Below, in pieces: positions 18,265-26,846 of a stretch of 64,000 nt of DNA. Below the pieces are notes generated by a model. It made no database searches. It was given only the letters and a program-made list of their open reading frames with translations, and had not been told where the DNA came from. Every line of letters starts with the position of its first letter. Within the stretch, counting starts at the first letter, position 1. The position numbers were made by a program, and so were the translations under genes. This DNA comes from an uncultured Prevotellaceae bacterium (GTDB taxonomy: Bacteria > Bacteroidota > Bacteroidia > Bacteroidales > Bacteroidaceae), in the NCBI GenBank assembly GCA_946411565.1, contig CAMKEM010000007.1, positions 1-64,000 of the forward strand. Reading direction: 5' to 3'.

Positions 18265-19736
18265 TGAAAAAGATACTATTCACATTTCTCTCCGTTCTGT
18301 TGCTAACTGCCTGTACTACAGAGACTGTAAGCGATGCAAAGCAGGAGAAGAATCAGCCACATATATATCCCGACTATCTCGGTGTCACTATTCCTGTCAA
18401 TATTGCTCCTCTCAATTTCGGTATGGCTAATGAAACGGTTTTGCTTGTTGATGCCGTCGTTACTGATAGCAAGGGAAATTCCATACACAGTCAGGGCGAG
18501 GAATCTGTAGATTTCGATATTGACGACTGGCATGACTTGCTTGCTCAGAATACTGGTGACTCGATCTCTGTTACCGTTTCTGCCAAGTATGAAGATGGTT
18601 GGCACACGTATAGGCCATTCTCTATCTATGTTAGTTCTGATAGCATCGACTATGGAATTTGCTATCGTCTTATTGAGCCTGGCTACGAGGTATGGAGTAA
18701 GATGGGCATTTACGAGCGTGACCTGTCTTCTTTTGAAGAACGTGCTTTGATAGAGAATACTCAGTTCGAGGGTTGCGTGAACTGTCATAGCTTCAATCGT
18801 GGAAATCCTGCTGATATGAGCCTTCATATCCGTGGACCTCATGGAGCTACTCTTTTGCGTCAGAATAATGGACCGATGACTGCTTATGATACAAAGACTG
18901 ATCAGACGCTTGGCTTATGTGTATATCCTTATTGGCATCCTTCGGGGAAATATGTAGCATATTCTACTAATTCCACTCAGCAGTTATTCCATGCTGCTGA
19001 TAGCAATCGTGTAGAAGTGTTTGATGAAGCTTCTGACCTTCAGGTATATGATGTCAATAAGAATGAGCTGATACTTTCTCCGCTTCTCAAGCAGGAATCT
19101 GTCTATGAAACATATCCTGTTTTCTCTGCTGATGGTCGTTCGCTCTATTTCTGTGCAGCTCGTGCACTCCCAGAGGGCAGTCATAGCCTTGACTCAATCC
19201 GCTATAACCTCTGCCGTATCGATTTCAATCCAGAGACTGGTGAGTTCGGCAATCGTATAGATACTATCATAAATGCTGAAGCACAGAATAAGTCGGTATC
19301 TTTCCCTCGTCCTTCCTACGACGGACGTTTCCTTTGTTACACGCTCTCCGACTACGGACAGTTCAGCATTTGGCATCACGAGGCTGATTTATATCTGCTT
19401 GATTTTGCCACAGGAGAAAGCCGCTCTATGGTAGGGGCTAATTCAAAGGATACGGAATCGTTCCACAATTGGAGCACAAACTCACGTTGGATGGTGCTTA
19501 GCTCCCGTCGTGATGATGGACTCTTCACTCGCCCTTATTTCTGTCATGTTGATGCAAAGGGCAATGTCAGCAAAGCGTTTATGTTGCCACAGCGTAATCC
19601 ACACCGTTTCTATCGTGACCGTTTCCTGTCATTCAATGTACCCGATTTCATTATTGCCCCAACCAATTTCGATGGTCATGAGGCAAGTGGTCTCATTAAC
19701 GATGAATATCGCAAGAAAATTGGTGTGCGAAAATAA
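18264..19736 (+). CDS. PD40 beta-propeller lipoprotein with a CxxCH haem motif, copy 2
   Basis: A 490-residue protein with lipobox LLTAC, the N-terminal motif YPDYLGVTIPVNIAPLNF shared with copy 1, a haem motif C171-VN-C174-H175 and propeller blades (YPYWHPSGKYVAYSTN, YPVFSADGRSLYFC, FPRPSYDGRFLCYT, WSTNSRWMVLSSRRDDG). Shared stretches such as YRLIEP, SFEE, EVFDEASDL and YDV show the two copies arose by duplication. The one-base overlap with the membrane protein gene upstream suggests the two products work together. Suggested roles (surface sensing, electron transfer, glycan handling) are all guesses; the only clue is the neighbouring SusC/SusD systems. Confidence 0.82.
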   Translation: MKKILFTFLSVLLLTACTTETVSDAKQEKNQPHIYPDYLGVTIPVNIAPLNFGMANETVLLVDAVVTDSKGNSIHSQGEESVDFDIDDWHDLLAQNTGDSISVTVSAKYEDGWHTYRPFSIYVSSDSIDYGICYRLIEPGYEVWSKMGIYERDLSSFEERALIENTQFEGCVNCHSFNRGNPADMSLHIRGPHGATLLRQNNGPMTAYDTKTDQTLGLCVYPYWHPSGKYVAYSTNSTQQLFHAADSNRVEVFDEASDLQVYDVNKNELILSPLLKQESVYETYPVFSADGRSLYFCAARALPEGSHSLDSIRYNLCRIDFNPETGEFGNRIDTIINAEAQNKSVSFPRPSYDGRFLCYTLSDYGQFSIWHHEADLYLLDFATGESRSMVGANSKDTESFHNWSTNSRWMVLSSRRDDGLFTRPYFCHVDAKGNVSKAFMLPQRNPHRFYRDRFLSFNVPDFIIAPTNFDGHEASGLINDEYRKKIGVRK

Positions 19737-19789
19737 GGGTGTGTTTGTTGAAGACCCGAACTTATGCTCGAAATGGCATTCTCTCTAAC

Positions 19790-19915
19790 TCCTATGTTCC
19801 TCCCTTGTAACTCCTATGTAAGTCCCATTTTCCTCCCATTCTAAGGAACGGATTTACAACGGATTTGGAACGGAGGCACAGCGGAGGCAGAGCGAAGGCA
19901 CAACGGAGGCATAAG
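19790..19915. repeat. Dispersed repeat with GGAACGGA-type units
   Basis: TGTAAGTCCCATTT, CTCCCATTC and AGGAACGGATTT are followed by a run of related units (CGGAGGCACAG, CGGAGGCAGAG, CGAAGGCACAA, CGGAGGCATAA). The same order of words occurs at 39370-39450, in both places just before a palindromic array containing A-run/T-run motifs. No gene is seen. Confidence 0.7.
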
Positions 19916-19974
19916 GCTTTGCCAATTGAAAATTGCCAATTGAAAATTATGAATTGAGAATTGACAATTTCTCC

Positions 19975-20383
19975 TCAGAAAAAACTTTTTTGCGCTAATC
20001 CTACATACCTACATTGGTACCCTACATAACACGCACAGTCTTAGTGTTTTACACGGATTTCAAATACCGCATAAACCTACACTAATCCTACACTAAACCT
20101 ACACTAATCATGCCTGTCAAGGCATGAAATTAACAATTTATAATGAGTAATGAATAATTTGATTAGTATCATAAGCGTTCAAGTCAAACAAAATTATCAA
20201 TTCTCCATTATTAATTATCAATTAATCTGAATTTCTGGAAAATTCAGATTTTAGTGTAGGTTTAGTGTAGGATTAGTGTAGGTTTATGCGATATTTGAAA
20301 ACGCTGCAATCTGTTGAGCTTCAGTAATTTGAACTGCCTATCAATGTAGGTGTGTAGGATTAGCGCGAAAAAGTTTTTTCTGA
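19975..20383. repeat. Large imperfect palindrome of 409 bp
   Basis: Two blocks are mirrored about a centre near 20180. The inner arms 20059-20108 and 20251-20300 match at 49 of 50 bases and consist largely of tandem CCTACACTAA-type words. The outer arms, about 42 bp, are 19975-20017 and 20342-20383 and include TCAGAAAAAAC, GCGCTAATCCTACA and ACCTACATTG. The 41-bp segments between the blocks do not match. Further palindromes sit in the centre (CATGCC/GGCATG at 20109-20126; TCTGAA/TTCAGA around 20226-20247). No coding sequence is supported here. Confidence 0.9.
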
Positions 20384-20405
20384 CGTTAATCCAGAAAAAA
20401 TTATA

Positions 20406-20572
20406 TTTTATTTTATGCCTTATTGGCAATTTTAGGGCATTGAGCCAAATTTTCTATTTGAATATGGGACATACTCAAATATTTTCTTTAAATCAAAGAA
20501 TGAATGGTCATTCCAATAAATGAAAAAAGGTCTTCAAAAGACCTAAAATTGCCAATACGGCATAAAATAAAA
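20406..20572. repeat. Inverted repeat with 31-bp arms
   Basis: Arms 20406-20436 and 20542-20572 are complementary at 30 of 31 positions (core TATTGGCAATTTTAGG) and flank a 105-base AT-rich middle. The structure starts 22 bp after the 409-bp palindrome. The rest, to 20838, holds GATTTGCGATGGCCGACC-like sequence of no clear origin and an inverted copy (20640-20656) of a motif found twice near 49763. No gene is supported. Confidence 0.9.
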
Positions 20573-20838
20573 CATCTGAATTACCATGATTTGCGATGGC
20601 CGACCTCTTCGCCGTTCAGCCCTCGCAGCCTTCAATTCATCGAACTAACGTTAATTAAGAATATTGATAGATTTCAGAAGATTTTCGTCGGATTTTGCAA
20701 AATGGAAGAAGAATGGTTTAAGAGAAAAAACATTTGGAAAAAATACAATTTTACGAGTAAATGTTAAGATTTTATGTTAAATTTTTGCTTTGTTGGCGAA
20801 AAAACAAGAAAACATGCACGAATTTCACGAAAATTAAC

Positions 20839-20846
20839 TAACTTTG
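20839..20846 (+). promoter_or_regulatory. Promoter -7 box for the second SusC/SusD operon
   Basis: TAACTTTG matches TAnnTTTG exactly and is followed by CACA. No good -33 box is seen. It would give a leader of about 340 nt before the SusC start. Confidence 0.6.
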
Positions 20847-20849
20847 CAC

Positions 20850-21192
20850 ACAAAATTCAAAATGGGCATCACTTTCTAAGTGTTATGCCCCGTTGTTTTA
20901 GTGTGAGAATATATCGCACGTTATTGCTCAGACAAGCAATTATGCGGACTGGGTGACAATCAACAATTGGAATCTGCTGTCGCTTTGAAAGCGATATTCC
21001 CTATTGTATATGCGGATTTGTTTCGCGTATGGCACTCGCAAGATTAGGCGTACTCCAGCCGAAAGAAGGCTGATATGTATTTGGGGACTTTGTACGTTGA
21101 TGTTTTGCCTGTTGGCTTTTGACAATAATGAATTGCAAGCATTTGTGAAGAAAAAAATTAACGAATAATAATATTTAAACAGAATTATCGCT
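20850..21192 (+). promoter_or_regulatory. Long structured 5' leader of the second SusC
   Basis: The segment between the promoter and the SusC start has several hairpins: GGGCAT (20864-20869) with ATGCCC (20885-20890) and an inner ACTT/AAGT; ATTGCT with AGCAAT around 20924-20941; CGCTTT with AAAGCG near 20976. It carries only tiny reading frames. A leader this long and folded suggests RNA-level control such as an antisense RNA target or a riboswitch-like element. I recognise no known riboswitch. Confidence 0.4.
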
Positions 21193-24100
21193 ATGAGTAC
21201 TGAAAAGAATTTCAGCATTAGACTTGTGCTGTTTTCGCTGTTTATGCTTATTTCTGCAACAATGATGGCTCAGGTTACCGTATCTGGTTCGGTTATTGAC
21301 ATGCAGGGTGAGCCTATCCCTGGCGCATCCATTCGCGAGTCAGGTACACGAAACGCTGCTGTAACCGATGCTGATGGTAGGTACGCCATCAATGTCGTGG
21401 ATGCAAATGCAATCCTTAATGTTTCTTTCATCGGATATCAGTCACAGACTGTAAGAATCGCTGGACGTAGGCTCGTTACCATCACCCTTGAGGATGATGA
21501 GACCGCGCTTAAGGATATCGTTATCGTAGGTTACGGTACCATGAAGAAAAGTGACCTTACAGGTGCCGTTTCTGTAATTGACACAAAGGAAATGATGAAG
21601 AGGGTGCCAACTAACATCGCACAGGCTCTTCAAGGTGCTGCTGCCGGTGTATATGTATCACAGCAGGACGGTGCTCCTGATGCTAATGCCCAGATTCGTA
21701 TTCGTGGTTATGGTACTATCAATGGTATTTCTCAGCCTCTCTATGTTGTTGATGGTGTTAAGGTTGGTACTAATGCAAACTTCCTTCTCCCAACTGATAT
21801 TGAGACTGTCGAGGTCCTTAAGGATGCCTCTGCAACTGCAATCTATGGTTCTGAGGGTGCTAATGGTGTTGTAATGATTACTACAAAGCATGGTCAGGCT
21901 GGTCGTACACAGGTGCAGTTCAATGTTGACTTCGGTGTCGGTACTCTTCCTTACAAACTTGATGTTATTAGCGTTGATGAGCTTGCTAAGTGTATTCGTA
22001 ATGCTCGTATCAACGACAATGCCACATGGGCAAATAAGGTGTGGAACGAGGAATATGACGGCAAGCGTAACAACATAGACTGGCAGGATCAGATGACTCA
22101 GGCTGCTATCAAGCAGCAGTATTCTGTATCTGTTCTTGGTGGTAACGAGAAGACTCAGTATAACTTCTCTGTTGGCTACCTTGATAATAAAGGTCTTATT
22201 GTAAATACAGGCTACAAGCGTCTTACTGGTCGTGTAGGTGTAAGGTCTAACCTTACCGACTTCCTTGAGGTTGGTGGTGACGTGAACTTTGCACGTGCAG
22301 AGTCTCATGGATCAAACAAAGGTTTGGGTAACAACGTGAACCTTTCTTCACATCGAGATATTGCCTATATGACACCTACACTTGACTATGTGGATAATAA
22401 AACAGGTCAGCTTGTAAATGTAAATGTTGTGAATCCTGATGGCTCTTATGGCTATGCCCTTACTAATGGTGCTAATGGTTGGGAAGGTAACACCTCTCTC
22501 ATGGGTAACATCTATGCTTCACAGATGGAGCAGAGGCGTACAGATGCCTATAACCGTCTTTCTGCAAGTGCATACGCAGATTTGCGTTTCTTCAAGGGAT
22601 TGAACTACCACATCACAGGTGCTTATACTTTTACAGGAACCGATAATGATAAGCCAACAGGTGGTCGTCGTCGTTTTAACTATATCAATGGTGCTTTGAC
22701 TGAGGTTGCCTATGATGGTACTAATACCTATGACTTCTCTCTTGGCCTGAGACAGGAGTATGTAACTACACTTGAGCACTATCTTACCTATAAGTTGGAA
22801 ACAGATCACCATTCTCTAAGTGTGATGTTTGGTAATTCACTTAGTAAGACGAAAGGATCTACGGTTAATGCTTCTGGTGTGGATTTGCCAGCTTCTACTA
22901 TCCGTGACACAAATCTTAGTAGGGATCCCACCAAGGCAACTGGTAGTGGTAGATTTACAAATGACGTAAATATGCTTTCTTACTATGGACGTCTTGTGTA
23001 TAGCCTTAACGAGCAGTTGATTCTAACAGGAACTATTCGTCGTGATGGTTCTTCTAACTTCTCTCCTAGCCATCGTTGGGGTACATTCCCATCTGCAGCT
23101 GTTGCATGGCGTGTGAAGGATACATTCATGGAGAATGTTGATGCTATCAGCAACTTGAAACTTCGTGCAGGATGGGGACAGACTGGTAATGCAGGTAACA
23201 TCGCAGGAAAGTATGTCTTAGCTCTTTCTTCTGGTAATGTATGGTACAATTTCTATCAGGGAGCTGGTTTGGGTAATGGTACTGCCACTTCTGGTACCTA
23301 TGCTCCATTGGTTGATATAAATCTGAAGTGGGAGACTAATGAGCAGCTTAACTTTGGTCTTGACCTCGGTTTCCTTGATGGTGATCTTGATATCTGTGTT
23401 GACTACTTCGTACGTAATACAAAGAATCTCCTTAATGATCTTGAAATTCGTCCATCTTCTGGTGATACCAAAATTTACACTAACCATGGCGCAATGGAAA
23501 ATAAGGGCGTTGAGTTCTCTGTAAGCTACAAGAAGTATCTTGGTAATGACTTCAGTTTGAACGCAACCCTTACAGGTTCTTCAATATCTAATAAGATTAA
23601 GGATTTGCCAAACCTCCCAATCTATAAGACTGCAAGTGGTGGTAACTATGACGATGTAGCCATGGGAACTATTGATGGTATCGCAGGTGACGGTTCTAAC
23701 ACATTCCAGGTTGATGGAGGTTCGCGTTGGAATAACCACTCTATTTCACAGATTGGTAGTGCAGTAGGTTCTTTCTATGGTTGGCGTGTTGATTACATCA
23801 TCAGAAACGAAAGCGATCTTGAAAAGGCGAAGGCACTTGGTCAGTCAGAAGCTCGTATTGGTGATTATAGTTTCAAGGATATTAATGGTGATGGAAAGGT
23901 TACCGATGATGACCGTGAGATTATTGGTGATGGTATTCCTAAGTTCAACTACGGTCTTAACTTGGGCTTGAACTACAAGAACTGGGATTTCTCAGTCTAT
24001 GCTTATGGCGTGCTTGGTCAGAAAATCCTTTCTTATTCTGCTATGCGTCTTAGCACTATCACTAACTCCGATGATAATACAACCCCTGCAATCCTGAAGT

Positions 24101-24471
24101 CAAGCTATAATGCTATTGATACTGATTGGACAAGAAACTCTGGCAGAGACTACAATGGTTCACTTCCTGCTTTGATGATTACTGACCAGCAGTATAGCCA
24201 GCGTGTAAGTGATGCCTGGGTAAAGAATGGTGACTATATTAAGATCGCAAATGTTCAGCTTGGCTATACATTTAATGAGGCAACATTGAAGGCTCTTCAT
24301 TTGCAGAGTGCCCGTGTATATTTCGCTGTACAGAACCTTGCAACAATATCATCTTACACACAGTATGGTGATCCTGAGGTAGGACAGGGCTCGAATTACT
24401 TCACAGGTCTCGACACAGGTCGTTATCCTATGGCACGCACATTTATGATAGGTGCTAATTTCGCATTCTAA
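21193..24471 (+). CDS. SusC-like TonB-dependent outer membrane transporter, second
   Basis: A 1092-residue SusC/RagA protein: signal peptide (cut near residue 26, MMAQ), carboxypeptidase-regulatory-like domain (about 28-105), the DIVIVGYGTMKKSDLTGAV linker, plug domain with IRIRGYGTINGISQPLYVVDG, beta-barrel and C-terminal IGANFAF. It is clearly different from the SusC at 5804, so it should move a different glycan. SusD follows 31 bp later and a GH5 endoglucanase lies downstream, which suggests beta-1,4-glucan or a related hemicellulose fragment. The EF-hand-like DINGDGKVTDDDRE segment near residue 900 is common in this family. Confidence 0.95.
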   Translation: MSTEKNFSIRLVLFSLFMLISATMMAQVTVSGSVIDMQGEPIPGASIRESGTRNAAVTDADGRYAINVVDANAILNVSFIGYQSQTVRIAGRRLVTITLEDDETALKDIVIVGYGTMKKSDLTGAVSVIDTKEMMKRVPTNIAQALQGAAAGVYVSQQDGAPDANAQIRIRGYGTINGISQPLYVVDGVKVGTNANFLLPTDIETVEVLKDASATAIYGSEGANGVVMITTKHGQAGRTQVQFNVDFGVGTLPYKLDVISVDELAKCIRNARINDNATWANKVWNEEYDGKRNNIDWQDQMTQAAIKQQYSVSVLGGNEKTQYNFSVGYLDNKGLIVNTGYKRLTGRVGVRSNLTDFLEVGGDVNFARAESHGSNKGLGNNVNLSSHRDIAYMTPTLDYVDNKTGQLVNVNVVNPDGSYGYALTNGANGWEGNTSLMGNIYASQMEQRRTDAYNRLSASAYADLRFFKGLNYHITGAYTFTGTDNDKPTGGRRRFNYINGALTEVAYDGTNTYDFSLGLRQEYVTTLEHYLTYKLETDHHSLSVMFGNSLSKTKGSTVNASGVDLPASTIRDTNLSRDPTKATGSGRFTNDVNMLSYYGRLVYSLNEQLILTGTIRRDGSSNFSPSHRWGTFPSAAVAWRVKDTFMENVDAISNLKLRAGWGQTGNAGNIAGKYVLALSSGNVWYNFYQGAGLGNGTATSGTYAPLVDINLKWETNEQLNFGLDLGFLDGDLDICVDYFVRNTKNLLNDLEIRPSSGDTKIYTNHGAMENKGVEFSVSYKKYLGNDFSLNATLTGSSISNKIKDLPNLPIYKTASGGNYDDVAMGTIDGIAGDGSNTFQVDGGSRWNNHSISQIGSAVGSFYGWRVDYIIRNESDLEKAKALGQSEARIGDYSFKDINGDGKVTDDDREIIGDGIPKFNYGLNLGLNYKNWDFSVYAYGVLGQKILSYSAMRLSTITNSDDNTTPAILKSSYNAIDTDWTRNSGRDYNGSLPALMITDQQYSQRVSDAWVKNGDYIKIANVQLGYTFNEATLKALHLQSARVYFAVQNLATISSYTQYGDPEVGQGSNYFTGLDTGRYPMARTFMIGANFAF

Positions 24472-24502
24472 TGTTGTATTTTCATAACAAAGATTCAAGA
24501 CA

Positions 24503-26656
24503 ATGAAGAATATAATTAAATATTTTGGACTCGTTGCATTCGGAGCTCTTGCTCTGACATCTTGCGATGATAGCATACTTGATGTTCCTCAGTATAACAT
24601 GATTGAAATCTCAGGAGAGTTCGAAAGTAATCAAGGTGCGCTTGCTGGTCTGACGGGTATATATGACCTTATGAACCCTAATGGTGCTCCTGATGCCGAC
24701 TGGGGATTCAAGCCAAACGTTTTCTCTGGTACTCACCCAACTATGGACACACAGGCTACTGGTTGGGATGCCAACTATAATAGCCAGGCATGGGATGCAG
24801 GTCAGGAGGAGATTGCTAAAGGATGGGCTCAGGCATATACAGCAATTGCTCGTGCAAATCTCTTCCTGCAAGGACTTAGAGGGGCAAAGGTCGCACCTCC
24901 TATTGTAGATGCAAATGGTAATGTTACCTATGCACAGGGTGCTGGTGTATCTGAGGAAGTAAAGAAATATGCTAGAGGTGAGGCTCTTGCCCTGCATGGC
25001 TTCTTCTACACATATCTTGCCCAGACATTCGGTCGTGTGCCGTTGCTTAAGGAAGGTGAGAACTATAACACCGACCCAACAAAGGCAAAGGCAAAAGACT
25101 ATTCTGAGATGTGGGAGCTGATCATTAATGATTTCGAAGAGGCAAAGGATAGCCTTGACTGGAAGCCTTTCCAAGGTGAGTATGGTCGTGCGACTAAGGG
25201 TATGGCTAAGGCTTATCTTGCTGATGCCTATATGTGGAAGGCTTATCGTCTTGGTTGTGATACCTTGGGCGTTTATCATCAGTCTCTTGCTGATCAGAAG
25301 GCATCAGAGATCACAGAACTTTACAGAAAGGCTGAGGGTGAGCTTTATGATATTATCCAGAATGGTCCTTACAAGCTCAGTCCATGTTTCTCTACAAACT
25401 GGGATGCAAGTTCTGGTGGCTGGAATGATGAGTGTATCTGGGCTTTGCTCCTTGACGAGGGACAATATTATAGTGGTGGTTCATCATCAGTATCTTCAAT
25501 GAACCTCAAGTTCTATACAGCTTGTCCTGAGAATGGTGGATGGGGTTCACTCTATCTGTCTTGGGAGTGGTATGCTGCATATGAGCAGGGAGATAAGCGT
25601 CGTGATGCATCTTGTATCATTGGTGGTCTTCCATATAGTGAATTGAAGAAACTTTATACGCATGCCAACAAGTCAAATGCTGACGCTTTGGATAAGATTC
25701 CTGCACTTCAGGAGGAATATAATGAAAAGCAAAGTGACTTGAAGGATGCAGAGGCTGCATTCGAGGATGCTAAGGATAAGTATTCAAAGGAATCTGCAGA
25801 GTACAAGAATGCTGAACAGGCTGTTGCTACTGCCGAGAAAGAACTCTCTGCAGTTTCGGAGGCTCTCAATGCCGTTTGGCTCTACAATCATGGATATCAT
25901 CCATTCCTTCAGCAGAATGTAGGTAACGGAACTCCTGAGACTAAGACAAAGCAGTTCCACTTTGTAAATACCGACTATGCTCCTGCTATCTGGTCTGCTA
26001 AGCTTTGGCGTAATGGTTCGGCTGCCGATATCAATGGTGTAAGTAGATGGAGCAATATCACTCGTACTCCAACACCTATCTATTGGAAGCGTTATTCTAA
26101 TGTGTTGCTTGATTATGCTGAGTGTCGTTTCCGTCTCTATGGTGGTGATGATGCTGAGGGTTGGGCTGCTATCCAGCAGGTTCGTGATCGTGGCTTTGGT
26201 AAGCAAGAGAAGGGACTTGAGGATGCTAAGTACATCACATGGCTCAATACTATGGCTTCTATCTATAAGTTGCCAACTATGAAAACATATCCTATTCCTT
26301 TCGATCAGGATGGTAAAGGTGCACCTGATGCTAAGGCTTACTATACACAGTATGCTAAGTGCAATATTCATGGACTTGCATTCTCTTCTCCTGTGTGGAA
26401 GGTTGCAGTTAATGAGGAGCGTCGTAAGGAGTTTAGTTGTGAGTGGTGTCTGCGTCCTGATTTGCAGCGTTCTGGCTATATGACAGACCACATCGCTACC
26501 AACTACCCTGTGGATAAGACAGATGGTGCGGCTCTTGCAAATTATCCTTGGTCACATCGTACCTTTACTTACGATGAGATGAAGATGGACTTCCCAATTC
26601 CTGCTGATGAGGTTGCAAAGAATCCTGCATGTACTCAGAACCCAGCTTATAAGTAA
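24503..26656 (+). CDS. SusD-like surface lipoprotein with a coiled-coil insertion
   Basis: A 717-residue RagB/SusD protein, longer than usual. It has a lipoprotein signal with lipobox Cys near residue 21 (LTSCDD), the AYTAIARANLFLQGLRG region, EALALHGFFYTYLAQTFGRVPLL, and the C-terminal NEERRKEFSCEWCLRPDLQRSG signature. Residues ~396-457 form a charged, Ala-rich heptad-like stretch (EEYNEKQSDLKDAEAAFEDA onward) predicted to be a coiled coil and absent from ordinary SusD proteins. It may extend from the surface or mediate assembly. The gene is co-transcribed with SusC and ends at a strong terminator. Confidence 0.93.
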   Translation: MKNIIKYFGLVAFGALALTSCDDSILDVPQYNMIEISGEFESNQGALAGLTGIYDLMNPNGAPDADWGFKPNVFSGTHPTMDTQATGWDANYNSQAWDAGQEEIAKGWAQAYTAIARANLFLQGLRGAKVAPPIVDANGNVTYAQGAGVSEEVKKYARGEALALHGFFYTYLAQTFGRVPLLKEGENYNTDPTKAKAKDYSEMWELIINDFEEAKDSLDWKPFQGEYGRATKGMAKAYLADAYMWKAYRLGCDTLGVYHQSLADQKASEITELYRKAEGELYDIIQNGPYKLSPCFSTNWDASSGGWNDECIWALLLDEGQYYSGGSSSVSSMNLKFYTACPENGGWGSLYLSWEWYAAYEQGDKRRDASCIIGGLPYSELKKLYTHANKSNADALDKIPALQEEYNEKQSDLKDAEAAFEDAKDKYSKESAEYKNAEQAVATAEKELSAVSEALNAVWLYNHGYHPFLQQNVGNGTPETKTKQFHFVNTDYAPAIWSAKLWRNGSAADINGVSRWSNITRTPTPIYWKRYSNVLLDYAECRFRLYGGDDAEGWAAIQQVRDRGFGKQEKGLEDAKYITWLNTMASIYKLPTMKTYPIPFDQDGKGAPDAKAYYTQYAKCNIHGLAFSSPVWKVAVNEERRKEFSCEWCLRPDLQRSGYMTDHIATNYPVDKTDGAALANYPWSHRTFTYDEMKMDFPIPADEVAKNPACTQNPAYK

Positions 26657-26681
26657 TTGTAATTTTGAATTTTTCCATATT

Positions 26682-26718
26682 AATCTCGCTTGCACGTTAG
26701 TGTGAGCGAGATTTTTTT
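26682..26718 (+). terminator. Rho-independent terminator of the second SusC operon
   Basis: AATCTCGCTTGCAC pairs with GTGTGAGCGAGATT across a GTTA loop and is followed by a T-run. It lies 25 bp after the SusD stop and separates the GH5 gene. Confidence 0.88.
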
Positions 26719-26797
26719 ATTTAACGTGAGTTCTGCGAATTAATTTAAAGTGTCATGTTTTGCTAAATAAAGTCATAATAAAATGTGATAATATGAG

Positions 26798-26805
26798 TAA
26801 TTTTG
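26798..26805 (+). promoter_or_regulatory. Promoter -7 box for the GH5 gene
   Basis: TAATTTTG is followed by TACCCG, 41 bp before the GH5 start. It fits the TAnnTTTG consensus; no TTTG -33 box is visible. With the upstream terminator, it suggests the GH5 gene is its own unit. Confidence 0.6.
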
Positions 26806-26846
26806 TACCCGATAAAAATTCTTCTAACTCCTAACATCTTTTTCTT

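Noticed and set aside
20504..20767. A frame of 87 codons in the large repeat gap
   Set aside because: It runs through the arm of the 31-bp inverted repeat, has no motif and no promoter, and is very basic.
20850..21192. A known riboswitch class in the SusC leader
   Set aside because: I see hairpins but no conserved core of a known class such as TPP, cobalamin, SAM or FMN.
19737..21192. An insertion sequence in the large gap
   Set aside because: No transposase-like frame is present; only repeats without coding sequence are seen.
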